Origin: Miscanthus floridulus
Taxonomy: Eukaryota > Streptophyta > Magnoliopsida > Poales > Poaceae
NCBI RefSeq assembly: GCF_019320115.1
Contig: NC_089591.1
Coordinates: 19,570,502 to 19,634,501, forward strand
Direction: 5' to 3'
DNA: 64,000 bases
Made by a program: the position numbers and the translations under genes. Positions 35,368-46,532 of this stretch are shown here, in pieces (the first letter of the stretch is position 1; every line of letters starts with the position of its first letter). The notes beneath the pieces were generated by a model, which was not told the DNA's origin, made no database searches, and worked only from the letters and a program-made list of their open reading frames with translations.

Positions 35368-36658
35368 ATAGGTAGGATGGTGGTGCAGTGGTGAGTTAAG
35401 GCCGTGGTGAGGTGGTGCAGTGCCATGCCGAGCAGCTATGGCGAGGAAGACGATCGGGGCACCATCTTCTTCTCCAGTGAGCTTGGGCAACTCCAGCGAG
35501 CTCGGCTCCTTCCCTCCCACCTTCTCCTTCCTCTTTCTCTTCCTCTAGGGCATCGTGGTGGTTCATGGGTTGCCACAGAGTGGCTAGCAGGGTGAAGGGA
35601 AGGCGCTAGGGCTCTAAGGAGGGGCTTTTATAGGGCGGCCATGACCATGGTAGTGGCGGATGGTGGATGGAGGCGAAGGGGGCATGTGGAAGGTGATCAA
35701 GGGCTCTGGCTTAGGGATTTAGGGAGCGGGGGTGAGCGTGGTTGCTTTGGCTCTCCTATTTTCATGCGGCGGCCACTCAAGGGCGGGTACGGTGGTGGCA
35801 GGCATGCTTTGAGGGTCGTGGGCCATGACGCTCATGTTAGCGGTAGGCGGGCACCAGCTGGGGCAGGTGGTGGTGTGGATCATCGACGTGGTGGGCATCC
35901 ACGCGCGTACAGGGCAAGGGGAAGGACATGGATAGCTAGCGCAGCGAGCGGTGCAACATGATGCTCTGCTTCACTTAAAGCAGAGAGGGGGAGCAGGGTA
36001 CATGGATGACAGGGCAGGCATACCAGTTAGTAGTAGTGGGAGAGCGACATGGGCAGTGGAGCGGTGGTGGGCTACTATTGGGCAGGCTTGGCCACACACG
36101 GGCGTGGGCACGAGCGCAAGAGCATGGACACGGTGTTGGGCTATGGCATGGGTGAAGCAGGTCAGTGCACGCACATAGGAGAGGGCGTAGGTGTTGGGTC
36201 ATGTAGGCATGTGGGATGGTAGGGGCTAGGCTACTTGTTGCTACTGGGCTTCTTTGGCTTTTCTATTTTCCTCCCTTTTTCCAATTCTTTTTCTATCTCT
36301 ATTCCTATTTCCACAGTACACCTAGGGCTCCTTTGCATGTATACATGTGTTGCCAACATGTATACACCCTAGTGGGGTCCACTAGAGGTCATCTAGGGCT
36401 TTAGGGTCCAAGCCATAGGTTGGCAACACACACAATAGTTTGTTGAAAGGTTTAATTGATTTTATTGCATCACATAAAATCTTGAAGAAGCAACTCACAA
36501 GTGGAATTTAAATGCAACAATGCTCAACCATGCTAACTTGGGTTCTACTTGTGCAACTACATGGGTGGTTTTCTAGTATGCACACTCACCATGCATGGGT
36601 TTTGTTAAAAAAAATTTAAGTTTAGATTTTTGGGTATTGGAAAACCTGGGTCGTTACA
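35368..36658 (-). repeat. 5' LTR of element D, right (U3-R) piece
   Basis: It starts on the minus strand with TGTAACGACCCAGGTTTTCC (36658). GC-rich, with a minus-strand TATA box at 35624-35634. The plus and minus open frames here are composition-driven and lack domains. Confidence 0.55.
35624..35634 (-). promoter_or_regulatory. TATA box in LTR of D
   Basis: Minus strand reads CCTATAAAAGCCCC, about 1 kb into the LTR, a usual place for the U3/R border in elements with 3-kb LTRs. Confidence 0.5.
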
Positions 36659-36975
36659 TGTAGCATTCACCGAGAGTTTTCCAGGTATTGTGATTTCCAC
36701 AGGGAACGTGAAGTGAACTAACAAAGGATCAAAGTCATCCTAGGATGCTACAAATGGTTTATGATAGTTAGGTACAAAGGATTCCTATAGCTATAATATC
36801 TAGTTTGGTAAGATAATAGGTATACTAGCAATTACCTCGCCCTTGTTCATAGAGGCGGTAGCCGAGACAGTAGGAGGCAAAACCTTACCCAAAGCAACTA
36901 CATAGTTGATGCTAACCCTACCTTTTAAGAACTTGTATCGAACATGTGGGGGAATACAAAGGCTAAATAGATCCT
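36659..36975 (-). pseudogene. Unrecognised coding remnant cut by element D
   Basis: Minus strand from 36975 reads a sustained frame: DLFSLCIPPHVRYKFLKG, then VSINYVVALGKVLPPTVSAT, KGEVIASIPIILPN and, at the left edge, VHFTFPVEITIPGKLSVNA. In-frame TAG codons fall where Gln would fit. Element D's LTR begins at 36658, so the rest of this gene lies beyond the other end of D, outside the window. I do not recognise the family; it is probably from an older transposon. Confidence 0.45.
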
Positions 36976-38400
36976 GTCACAACCTACTAGCTACCCCCAA
37001 ACAATCCATGCAACAAGCGGTCTACACAGGTAAGTTATAGCCTAAACACACGTTTATGCTATATCTTACTACTCTAACCTTTGCACACTAAGTTCCCTTA
37101 GTGCGATTAGAGCACTCTACTAAAGTAAAGAGTTGTACCAATGAATACAAGTTGTATAACTATATACCAAAAATAGAATATCAAATACTATAAAAGAATC
37201 TTAGATGTTTACTTACAAAGAAGCTCGCATCCGCCGAGGTACAGTTCAAAGAAGACATCAAATAGGCCCGACTCTTCTCCACACTCCCTCACTCTCTCCC
37301 AATTTGCATACTACTTCTAGAGCTTGGAAGCTAAAGAGGGAGTAGTTTCTTCTTTGTAAGCATGATTTGAGAGTGATGGGGTAGGTGGGTTTATATAGGT
37401 GGAGAGGAAAAGTGTGAGCCACCCAAAGTGCCACATCAGCGATCCATGTGATGATGCTTGAGAGCCCTTGGATCAAAACTACCTTAGATTGGAAGGTGTA
37501 GATGCTCCTATGCTTGGGATGCCATGCAAAGAGGTGGTGGAGGCTTAGAGCATCCTAAAGTGGAGGTCGGCCTGACCATGGGGTGGTCGGCCAACCCCCT
37601 ATGATAGATGGGCCACCCCTCCTTATCTTGGGGGCCATTGTGTCTTCACCCTTGTGTGTGTAGCATCTAGAGTTGGTGACCATTTGAAGGTCAGCCAATC
37701 ATAGATGTGGGTCGGCCCACCCACCTTCTCTGGTCTATGGGTCCTCCTTCCTCTTCTATAAGATGGGCCCACTTGTCTTGAGTGGTTTTGGGTGTTTGGG
37801 CATGTTGTCATGTTGGATGCCACATCATTGATCCATGTGCTTTACTTAGTGAGCTATCTAGAGGAAGCACAAGCTTGATCCAATGGTTGATTTTGCTCAA
37901 GGTGATGTTAGGGAGGATCATGGAAGCTTGGGGAGCTTGGTGGGCCCTAGTGGGTAGGTCGGCTGACCTAGGGTACAGTCGGCCCACCCCACTTTGTGGG
38001 TCCATTGACAAGTGGGCCACACCTCCTTGGTGGGGACTAGTGTCACCTTCGTTCACATCAAAGTTGAGCTGAATTTGCCAAAATATGCACTGTTGGCCAA
38101 TGTGTCAATGATGGCCAATCAGGGCCATCTTTTGTGGGTAGCCTCTAGAAGCTTTGTCCAATCATGAAGATGTATTTGGATTGTCAATTGGCCATACTTG
38201 GAGGTTGACCAACATGTCAAGTTGGGCCTCCAAGCTTGTTTTTTCATCCACTTTGTACCTACATTTAAATAGAGAGCATGTACATGTGGAACCAAGTAAT
38301 TTGAACCAAAATCGTTCATGTTATGCTCATTTCCCTCCAAGGGTGACAATTTGTTGACTGGTTTTGACTACGCAAAACCATGATGAAATTACCATCAACA
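36976..38400 (-). repeat. LTR-like segment of another element
   Basis: Minus strand begins TGTTGATGGTAATTTCATCA (38400) preceded by a sequence with 'ggttttggtaattgagtgac', a phrase common next to grass LTR ends. A TATA box (CACCTATATAAACCC) lies at about 37391-37402, and the left end could be the TG at 36976. There is no second copy, so it is a candidate only. The intervals inside have no supported gene. Confidence 0.35.
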
Positions 38401-38612
38401 CCTAGGTTGTCACTCAATTACCAAAACCAAACTAGGACCTTTTATACTCCCTCGAGGAGATCTACGATATCAGAAGGGCAAGCCTAAGGAGGCAAGAGCC
38501 CCCATCGCTCAGGGCTCGAAGGACTAGGCATGGACATGAGGATTCTCAATCAAAGGGGAGTCCTAGCCTAGCCCTAGCCCAGGGCAACCATCCTAGCTTT
38601 GGCTCAGCCCCA
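38401..38612. other. GC-rich fragment between LTRs
   Basis: Contains 'gagcccccatcgctcagggctcg' type words of Tat-like LTRs. No gene and no defined ends. Confidence 0.3.
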
Positions 38613-40205
38613 TGTTGACATTTCTTAACGCGAATCACCAAGTATGGAGATAGAATCCATCTTCAGCAAAGGCAGCTAGAAATGTGTGTTGGCAATACTT
38701 AGCAACATTACTAATATTTAGCAATGTCACTAGGTAAAGCCTTGATAGTTCTTTGAACAATTTTAGATATTTATCCACAAGCGCAATGGATCTATCATTG
38801 TAGCATTTCACCTAGAAGTATTCAGGGTATCAGTTATTTATATTTTCCCAAAGGAAGGCATTAATTGATTAAGAGTCTAGTATGGATATGAACTCAATAA
38901 TATACTCGCAAAGTAAACCAATGTTTAATATAGGAGTAACTGACGATATAATCAAGATAGTGGACACACTTGGGCATTCCTCAAGGATAAAAGGAAAATA
39001 AAGAATAAAATAATAATCCTAAGTCGAGTAGACATATTCTAATATAGTCATACAAAGATTAGTGAATGATCGTACAAGTTACATAATTAGTTTTACTAAT
39101 AAGTACGAAGCAGGTCGGGAGACCACCGAGTACTGGTCTGCCAGCAACCTCATGTGACAATTTAGACTCTATTCCCCTAAATGAACATGGGGGAATACAA
39201 GGGATGGACAGGGCTATCACCGCCTACCGCCTACCCCTCAATCGTGGAAAAGGACAATGCGTTCACCTATCTCTCCATACCTAAGCACCATGCTGGTGTA
39301 CACAAAAACTACCCAAATGCCCCCCGGGACTCTGACCCAACGGATCGACAAGTAAAAGACTTGGGCACACCCAAAGGCATGATGAACCGCCACCTCAACT
39401 TAGCTCTAATTCCAATTATGTGAGTCATATGAATGGTTAAGCATAAAGTCATGTATGTTAATCTCATGACATAGAGACTATGCTCTAGCTCATATGTCAA
39501 GATCATAACATAAAGGCTATACTCTAGTCCATAAGTATGACTATAATTATAAGATAGGGACAAGACATTGGAAGAACTAATTTTTCTATTCATACCAAGA
39601 ATCTCTTCTTCCAAGGAGTCAACCCTTCAAGGTAGCTTTGCCTTGCTATAGACAACTACTAAAAGGTAAAAATACAAGAGAGTGTGAGGTGTTGCTCCAA
39701 GAGAGGTGTGTTGAGAGGGGAGCTCTACCCATTTATTTATACTAGCTCTATGGCAGTTTGGAGAAGATATCTGGTGGGAACCCCGGTCTCTACCGCCTTT
39801 GCATGTCGTCCTAGCACCGCCATCCAAAGCTAGGGCTGAGAGGGGCAGGTGGTGGTGCGCCCGCACCCAGGGTGCGCCGTACCTTGACTAGCTCCTCTCG
39901 CCACTGCCTTCGCATGGTGGACTCTAGACTACACCTAGGCTGCTCCTTGGGTGGTTTCATGCCTGGATTGTCTGAGTTAATGTGCATTTCTATTATTCCA
40001 TTGTGCAATTCAGCGTTACGCTTTGTCGAAAAGCACCTTTTGGTGTATTTCCCATGTATTCATGTTTATATCCTGCAAAACAATAATATCCAAATACATG
40101 TGGAATTAGGTCAATAGTAAATGCATATGTGCATAAGATTGCTAGTTTCTCCTCCTTTTATGTCTTAATTGGCTGGGTACAATTGGTCGTTAAGGACCGC
40201 CAACA
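38613..40205 (-). repeat. 3' LTR of an Athila-like element (element H)
   Basis: Minus strand starts TGTTGGCGGTCCTTAACGAC (40205) and ends GCGTTAAGAAATGTCAACA (38613), TG...CA. A purine tract (AAGCTTGGGGGATCT) lies immediately upstream on that strand, so this is a 3' LTR of a minus-strand element. TATA box at about 39731-39743 (GTATAAATAAATGG). The TGTTGGCGGTCC start with the GGGGGATCT tract is the arrangement I know from grass Athila-like elements; family identity is from memory. Confidence 0.6.
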
Positions 40206-40220
40206 AGATCCCCCAAGCTT
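40206..40220 (-). other. Polypurine tract of element H
   Basis: Minus strand AAGCTTGGGGGATCT directly before the LTR start. Confidence 0.6.
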
Positions 40221-41070
40221 AACCTTTGCTTGTCCTGAGCAAAAAGATAAGTACTTGGTTGTTGATCAGGAGTTGCTACTATGCTGATAAGATTTACAAG
40301 TGCCATACCTATAACAAAGTATTCTTCTGCATATTCAAGGAAGTTTGGCATTCTATCCACCCTTTTAACTTAGTCCCTATGGGGCTTATTGCTTTTCAAA
40401 GTCTTGGGTTGTTGCAAGATAGAACAGTTTTAACAAAATTACCAATCATTCATTCTTTGATCAACCCTCTATCCAGAGGTTTTATGAGTTTTGCAAAATA
40501 AATGTAAGTTCCTCAAATGATTCACTCAATCGCTCAATGTGTATAATTCTCACCAAGGCATTTGATAATTTTGCCTTCTTTCATCCGATCTCTAAAGGCT
40601 TTTGAGTGGAGTTTTAGGTAGATATGAATGAGAGGCATACTCGCATCACATATATTGCTTAAGTCAAAAATTGGATCCAAGGAGATGCAAGTCATACACT
40701 TTGATCAAGAAATGCTGAAATCCCTGTTGCACTTATGGTAATTTGGTTTTTTGTAGCCCAACTTAGATTGTGGGTTCTTTAAGTGGCATGATCCCCAATA
40801 TGGAAAATTTCTAAGGACTTTGATTTTGGATTTATGTAACAAGATTTGGGAGCTGAAGGTAGAGGCCAATGTTACAACAAATGATGAACATCTGTAGGAG
40901 GAGGAAGAGATTATGCCATAGATTGAAGAAATGGCCAGGGTTCCAACGAAGATCATGGAAGATTTCATACCTTTGAGATAGAAATGTGCTTTCTATTCTT
41001 CTTTCACCTATTTTGTACTTACCTTAGTTCTTGGCATGTTCATTGGCAAATTGCTTAGTTCACCATAGTA
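40221..41070. other. Truncated interior of H and unassigned DNA
   Basis: The first 500 bp fit the noncoding 3' part of an Athila-like interior. Beyond about 40730 the sequence changes character; a short plus-strand run (NKIWELKVEANVTTNDEHL, then EEEEIMP and MARVPTKIMEDFI) looks coding but is too short to identify. Confidence 0.35.
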
Positions 41071-41335
41071 GATTCAAGTATCAATTTATGATTTATCGGA
41101 CTGAAATCTAGTCACTTTTGTACAACTATTGTTAAACTAAATGTAAGGTGATTATTTGTGTCTTCAATTTATTGAAATGTAAATGCTAGTACATCCAAGT
41201 ATCAATTAATGTGTTGGACCAAAATCTATCACTATTGTACAACTATTGTTGAACTAAATGCAAGATAATTAACCAGGTGTTCAATTTATTGAACTATAAA
41301 TAATAGTAGATCTAAGTACCAATTGATGTGTTGGA
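41071..41335. repeat. Tandem repeat, about 120-bp unit
   Basis: Two full units (41071-41190 and 41191-41309) plus the first 25 bp of a third. Shared words include 'caagtatcaatt', 'tgtacaactattgtt', 'aactaaatg' and 'ttcaatttattgaa'. Confidence 0.75.
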
Positions 41336-41689
41336 GGCATCCTACTTCCCTGGACACTAGGCCTTGGTACAGGGGCAACCAATTTATTGAACTAGTGTAT
41401 ATACACTCCTATAGTCCTACCACACCCTCCCATCCATGCCCCACTCTACTCCCATGCTCTGCTTCACCCTGCTAGCATCGAATGAAAGGCAGCCTCTCAT
41501 GTGCCCACTACTCCTTCACCTCCAACCTTGTCAGTGCACAAATCTTTAGTGCGCCATCCCAGCTTCTCTGCTCCATCTAGATCTAAGGTAATTACACTAC
41601 ATCTGCTCCTTCATTAGATTCTATATTCCTTTGTATTGTTCTCTCAGTGTCGATGTTTTGAATCATTGGCTAGTAAATTTCTAGTTTGC
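41336..41689. other. Noncoding DNA left of element E
   Basis: No frame or element end recognised. Pyrimidine-rich plus strand. Confidence 0.4.
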
Positions 41690-41989
41690 GTGTCTGACCT
41701 GGATGGTTGTGCTCGGAGGACACAAGGATTTATACTAGTTTGAGTGGAACGTCCCTACGTCCAGTTTGTTGCTACTCATGTTACCAGCACTTGGTTTGTA
41801 GTAGGGGTTACAAACAGGCAAGAGAGGGAGAAGGTCTCAAGTCTTTGGTGGAAAGGGTGAGTCCGGTTGAGCTCTCTATCTACTGCCGAGCGCCCTTGCT
41901 CAGATGGGTTAGATGTGTCTTTTTTTATCCCCCCTCCATGGGGTGCCCTGCTTACCCTTTTATAGATGAAGGGGAAGATGCAGGTTACA

Positions 41990-42040
41990 TCAAGAGAGAG
42001 AGAAAGAGAGAGAGAGAAAGAGATGAGGAGAGGAAGGCTT
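41990..42040. repeat. GA-rich microsatellite
   Basis: Runs of GAGAGA and AAAGAGAG over about 45 bp. Confidence 0.7.
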
Positions 42041-42410
42041 TTGGGATTGCAGCATCTTCCATCTCCTTCTTGTAGGTCCCACCGACCCTATAGATGATGA
42101 TGAGGATGGCTCCATGTTGCGGTCCTATTTGTCACTGACAGCCATATGTAGGTGTCATCAGCCGATCATGCCGCTCCGTCCTGTCCTAGCGGACAGTATG
42201 GCTTGTTGATGTCTCCACCTGAGGCCATATGGGGAGCAGGTAGTATAGTGCCATTATGCCCGATGCTATTGGTGATGTGCGTCCTCAGACATGGCCCATC
42301 ATGGCCATAGGTCACGTTAAGATGTGCCTACTCCCCTTCTAGCATCAGAAGTTTGACCCCAGACTCGTACTTTTAGACCCACAGTGGTTGGGGGTAGTAT
42401 GGACCTCTGT

Positions 42411-42752
42411 CGGGTGAGGGGGAGCCCATGCCCTTGGGGTCAGATGAGGCAAAGCCCATGCCCTTAAGGTCAAACGAGGCAGAGTCTATGCTCTCGGGGT
42501 CAAACAAGGCAGAGTCTGCGCCCTCATGGTTGGACGAGATGGGGCTCTCACCCTCTTAGTTAGGTGTGATGGGGCTCTCGCTCGAGGGGTTAGGCGAGAC
42601 TGGAGCCCGTGCCCTTGGGGTCAGGTGACCTAGATCCCATATCCTTGAGGTCAGGCTGAGACAGAGCCCATGCCCTTGGGGTCGGGTGACCGAGATCCCA
42701 TATCCTTGAGGTCGGGCAAGACGAAGCCCATGCGCTTGGGGCCAGGGTGATA
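42411..42752. repeat. 30-bp tandem repeat array, eleven units
   Basis: Units of 30 (two of 31) bp with the shared core 'gagcccatgcccttggggtc' and degenerate copies ('gagtctatgctctcggggtc', 'gatcccatatccttgaggtc'). The last four units show a higher-order period of 61 bp: two different units alternate. No unique spacers separate the units, so this is not CRISPR. Confidence 0.85.
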
Positions 42753-43749
42753 CCAAGATACGTTCTTGACCATCTAAGGGAGTTAGCATTTATGGCCATT
42801 AGATTCCTTCTTCTTGGCATCCCTGATACTGATACCTAACAATAGCAACCGAGCCTACGGAGGAGTAGGATACTCCTTCGAAGGCTTTTTCTGAATGGAA
42901 GGATTCTAGGGATTTTGATCTCCCTTTTCGGGCCATGGGAATGTCTTGGTATGGTCGAGATTCCTTGTGTTTGGACTCTTCAGGGAGCATGTAGCTGCGT
43001 GATTCAGGGGATCAGAGAAGATCTCTCTTGATTATGATTCCTCTCTAGGATCTGACCGATCCGCCATTGCCATGCGACCATGTATTTGGTCTCCTTGTGA
43101 GTCCAACTCTCGAGCCCCATGTGCAGTAAGGGTCTAGTTGAGGGGTCAGCTCATCTTAAGGTCGTCCTCCCTCAAGTGTTTTTTATAAAATGGAGGGGCT
43201 GAGCCATGCCATGTTTTCCTCAATGGACAAACTATGGTGCTCAGTGAGCTATGAATGGGCAAGTTCGAGTGGGGCCCTAGCTTCCCATTCATGGGGGTCC
43301 AGCATGGGTCAGCTGGTGACCGACTTTAGATTCCTAATGGTCAATCCATATAGTTCTTAGGTCCGTTCGACCGGTCCTGAGGGCTCGTTGCCTTTCTTCA
43401 AGGAAAAACCATGGTACGTGCCCTATCAAGACTTGCCTGGGTACTGGTCACTAGTGGGCCCATCTCGCTCCACCCCTCACTCTAAAGGTGCCCTAGAGCG
43501 GTTGTGAACCCATTGGTGGGCCAACCTTCAAACTCCTAGGCCTTAATGGGCCATGGGACTGTTTTTAGCTCCATATCCTTACTTACCTGCGGCAATTTTT
43601 AGCCCATCGAGGGGGCAAACTGTTGTTCGGTGCGCCCTTCGAGGAGTGGCTAGGGGTGGCATGTGCATGATTCTCGGAGAGGCGAAGTGACGGGGCATGC
43701 CAGGATTGTCGATCGAGGCAGACGGTTCACCTCCTGTCTCACCCCTGCT

Positions 43750-43758
43750 TTATAAATA
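43750..43758 (+). promoter_or_regulatory. TATA box of the antisense ORF in E
   Basis: Plus strand CTTTATAAATAACGGG, about 180 bp before the ATG at 43933. Strand and spacing fit a promoter for the antisense gene. Confidence 0.5.
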
Positions 43759-43932
43759 ACGGGCTCCTCCTTCATGTTTTGATGTGCCAAACTACAATCT
43801 TGCCTTCTCTGCCTTTTTGCCACTATCATTTGGATCTGCTACCTCTGCTAGTCCACCGCCAGCACCCTAGATCCATAGCTTTCGCTTCTCCACCATCGCT
43901 AAAAAGTCCTCGCTCCTTGGTCTTCGCTTTCC

Positions 43933-46532
43933 ATGGAGTCGTGGTACCGCTCCGACGTCACCCATGCATGCATGGAGGGCCTCATCAAGTGTGGTCTTCT
44001 TCATGGGAGGGCCAACAAAATGGAGTGGCTAGTTCCTAGCCACGAGGAGGTGCCAATGCCTGCCCAACAGTTACATCGTCTCCTTCGCACCATTCCATGA
44101 GCGTGGGCTCATGATCCCCCCTCCTCCATTCTTTCGGGTGTTGCTGCACCACTACTAGGTTGAGCTACTAGCACCTCAATCCCATAGGGATCCAACACAT
44201 CATGGCCTTCATCATAATGTGTGAGGGGATACATAGGGAATGAGCCTCATTTTGAGGTGTGGAGGTACTTCTTTGTTGTCTCCCTACATAGGAAGAAGGA
44301 TAGAGGGCGACCAAGTACATGCCCTACCAGTTGTCTAGATCCAACAAGGGGTAGCATGCATAGTGATTCTACCTAAACAATGACCTCGATGCCCCCATGC
44401 TAGACTTCATCGAGCACTTGATCGAAGAGGCGCCGTCAACGTGGCCATGGGGTTCACTCGTCAAGGAGAAGAAAAAAGATGAGCGACATCCTTGAGGCCA
44501 TCATGTTGCTGAGGAGCCACGGCCTTCATGGGGCTAGTGTCATTGGGGCATATCACATGAGGAGGGTGGCACCACTGATAGCGCACGCCCTCCCATTGTT
44601 CGTGATGGTGCCCGTCGTGGAACTCAGTAGGACGATGCTCGCTCAGGGGCCACTTAACAACAGCGAGATTACATAGCGCATCAAGGAAGCTACAGACGAG
44701 TTCGACACCATGTTCCTGATCCCTAAACATTGTGTGATGTGGCCAGAACTAGGCTTCATTGAGCTGCTGGTGGATTTGGGCTTTCGGGCCTCTATGGCGC
44801 CACTGCTAGAGCATGCGTCCGTGAGGGTGACGAACCGTGCCGCAAATGAGCACAGGAAGAAGAAGAAAGACAATAAGGAGAAGAAACGATGGGCAAAGGA
44901 GTGAGCGAAGCTATAGTGGGGGAAATGGTGCCAAGGCCCATTGGAGGAGGAAGATATAGACGAAGAAGAAGAGGAGGAGGGGGCGATGGCTCTGGGTCAC
45001 CCATCCCGTGGGATGATCTGGCTAGTAGGGACGAGGACTCACCTTCACCATAGGTGGGGCCCTTCCTGTGGCATCTCCTAGAGCAAGAGGGGGAGGACTC
45101 AACCCTGGAGACGGCGGAAGTGAGTTGCCCCGCTCCATCCAGGCCTCCTACGGTGCCCCCAGAGCTGAGGGGAGCCAGCAGCTCTGCCTTGTCCAAGCCT
45201 CCCGAGCAAAAGGAGGGCTCAAAATGGCAGCGTGATGAGGAGTCATAGCCGGGGTCAGGCTGGTCGACCCTGAAATGTCAACGCCCAATGGCGTCATGGT
45301 GAGCTAAGAGTTTTTTCATTCTTTTATTTTCTTTTGATGAATTTTTACCATGAACTAACCATTGTGCCTTCCACAGCATTGGGAGACGTGGGACCCTCCT
45401 GAAGCTAGCACCGAAGAAGACTCTCACCCTTTGATGGGTGCACCGAGACCCATCTAGCGCCACGCCGAGGGTTGGCGAGAGCTTGGTTGGGGCAACCATG
45501 GGGTCAACAGGGGAGGCACGGCTGTCGGCCAAGTCTATAGGAGGTCAGCAGCGAAAAGTGTGTCTGGGGTGCCCATGGTGGGTGCGACGTGGCCGGGCAC
45601 GGTCGTGATGCCATAGGCGAAGACAACACTATCAGAGCCACCGTTCACACTAGCGGGCGTGTCAGTGATAGGGAAACCGGGGCTATTGTCTGAGCAGACA
45701 GTGGCACCCATGGCTGGACAGACGAAGGAGGCCACGCTTGGTGCACCCTCGATAGGCATGACATTGGGGCAGGCTTCCTCGTCCATGTTGTCCGCCCCCT
45801 CTACCGCTAGGGCCCCACTCTAGAGGAGTTGTGGTCATGAGAGGGGTCAGCACGGAGGCATCTTGGCCTCTAGTCTATGTCAGCGGTGACCCTCATGCCT
45901 AGGGAGGACCCCAGATCAGGTGGGCCAACCATCAGGACCAAGGGGCGATGCTGTTCACCCACGATAACACCATGGAGAAGAGGGAGTGGAAGAGTGTCCA
46001 CATGAAGGTGGGGGTCGCAGTCTGCGCCCTAACCATAACGCTGAGTTCGCTGCAAGATGTCTTTGCTCCGATTGGCTAGGTATAGTGCATCAACATTTCT
46101 GACCTTCGTCTTCCCTTTTCCTGCCTTTTAACTCGCACCCTTTTCGTAGGTTCTCATGGAGCGCAACCATGAGAAGTCTATGTTCCTTCACCTCGAGAAG
46201 GGCATTTGGGATCACCTCAGTGGTGGAGGAGTAGCTATGAGCCATGGGGGAGCGGACTACGTGAGGAACTAGCCACCTAGCTCGCTGCCGCTCATTCAAG
46301 AAGTGGCTTGAAACTTGCCCCATTCGCTAGGAGTTGGCCGAACCTTCAGATCAAGTATGCAGATGCCATGGAGAGTGAGCGGCTATGAAAGGATCGTGAT
46401 GACGCCCAGCAGCTAGATTGGCCTCCTAGAGCACTGAGCTTTGGGGGGAGAAGGATCTAATGGTTGCGATAGAGGCGGTGACCGCCAGACTTACCAGTGG
46501 AGGTTAGCCAGCTGCCATGACTAGGCCTAGAA
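43933..46532 (+). pseudogene. Antisense ORF of E, 5' part (PF04195-like)
   Basis: The ATG at 43933 starts MESWYRSDVTHACMEGLIKC, then EEVPMPAQ and, after a frameshift, SFAPFHERGLMIPPPPFFRV, LHHY and GNEPHFEVWRYFFVVSL. This order is that of the 'putative gypsy type transposon' domain (PF04195), carried antisense by grass Tat elements. An open stretch 44479-44904 follows, ending in a Lys/Arg-rich segment. Introns are canonical on the plus strand: donor GTGAGC after GTCATG near 45298 with acceptor TTCCACAG near 45375, and an acceptor TTTTCGTAG near 46149. Stops and shifts break it; element F enters at 46532. Function unknown. Confidence 0.7.
46528..46532. repeat. Target-site duplication of element F (left)
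   Basis: TAGAA; CAGAA at 59637-59641 matches at 4 of 5, the difference being C/T. Confidence 0.65.

Larger units (their letters stand above)
2393..36658 (-). mobile_element. Element D: old Gypsy element split by A and B
   Basis: The right end is a clean LTR start on the minus strand (TGTAACGACCC at 36658). Going left, LTR sequence is interrupted by element B (TSD CAGGG at 19576 and 35363) and by element A (TSD A/GTGTC at 6350 and 19256). Removing both joins 36658-35368, 19580-19261 and 6349 leftwards into one GC-rich LTR body. It is followed by an accessory ORF (4151-2956) and the start of gag (2632-2393). The element is then lost: no protease, RT or integrase of D is present, nor a 3' LTR. 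The orientation of TATA box, accessory ORF and gag agrees throughout. The join is inference from the TSDs; the primer binding site was not found. Confidence 0.55.
41690..43740 (-). repeat. 3' LTR region of element E
   Basis: Noncoding. It contains the 'acgtccctacgtccagtttg' type phrase and 'accagcacttggtttgtagt' common to grass Tat LTRs, a GA-rich patch at 41990-42040, and the 30-bp tandem array. A minus-strand TATA (ATTTTATAAAAAAC) lies at 43177-43190. Exact ends could not be set because the other LTR is outside the window. Confidence 0.5.

Noticed and set aside
35368..36404. Several GC-rich open frames that could be a host gene
   Set aside because: Low-complexity Gly/Arg/Ala composition, open in several frames at once, no domain, and the stretch is the U3-R part of an LTR.
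41707..42075. 122-codon plus-strand frame
   Set aside because: Lies in LTR sequence of element E, ends in a GA microsatellite, and has no domain.
42411..42752. Possible CRISPR-like array of 30-bp repeats
   Set aside because: Units are directly adjacent with no unique spacers, the sequence is plant retrotransposon DNA, and there are no cas genes.
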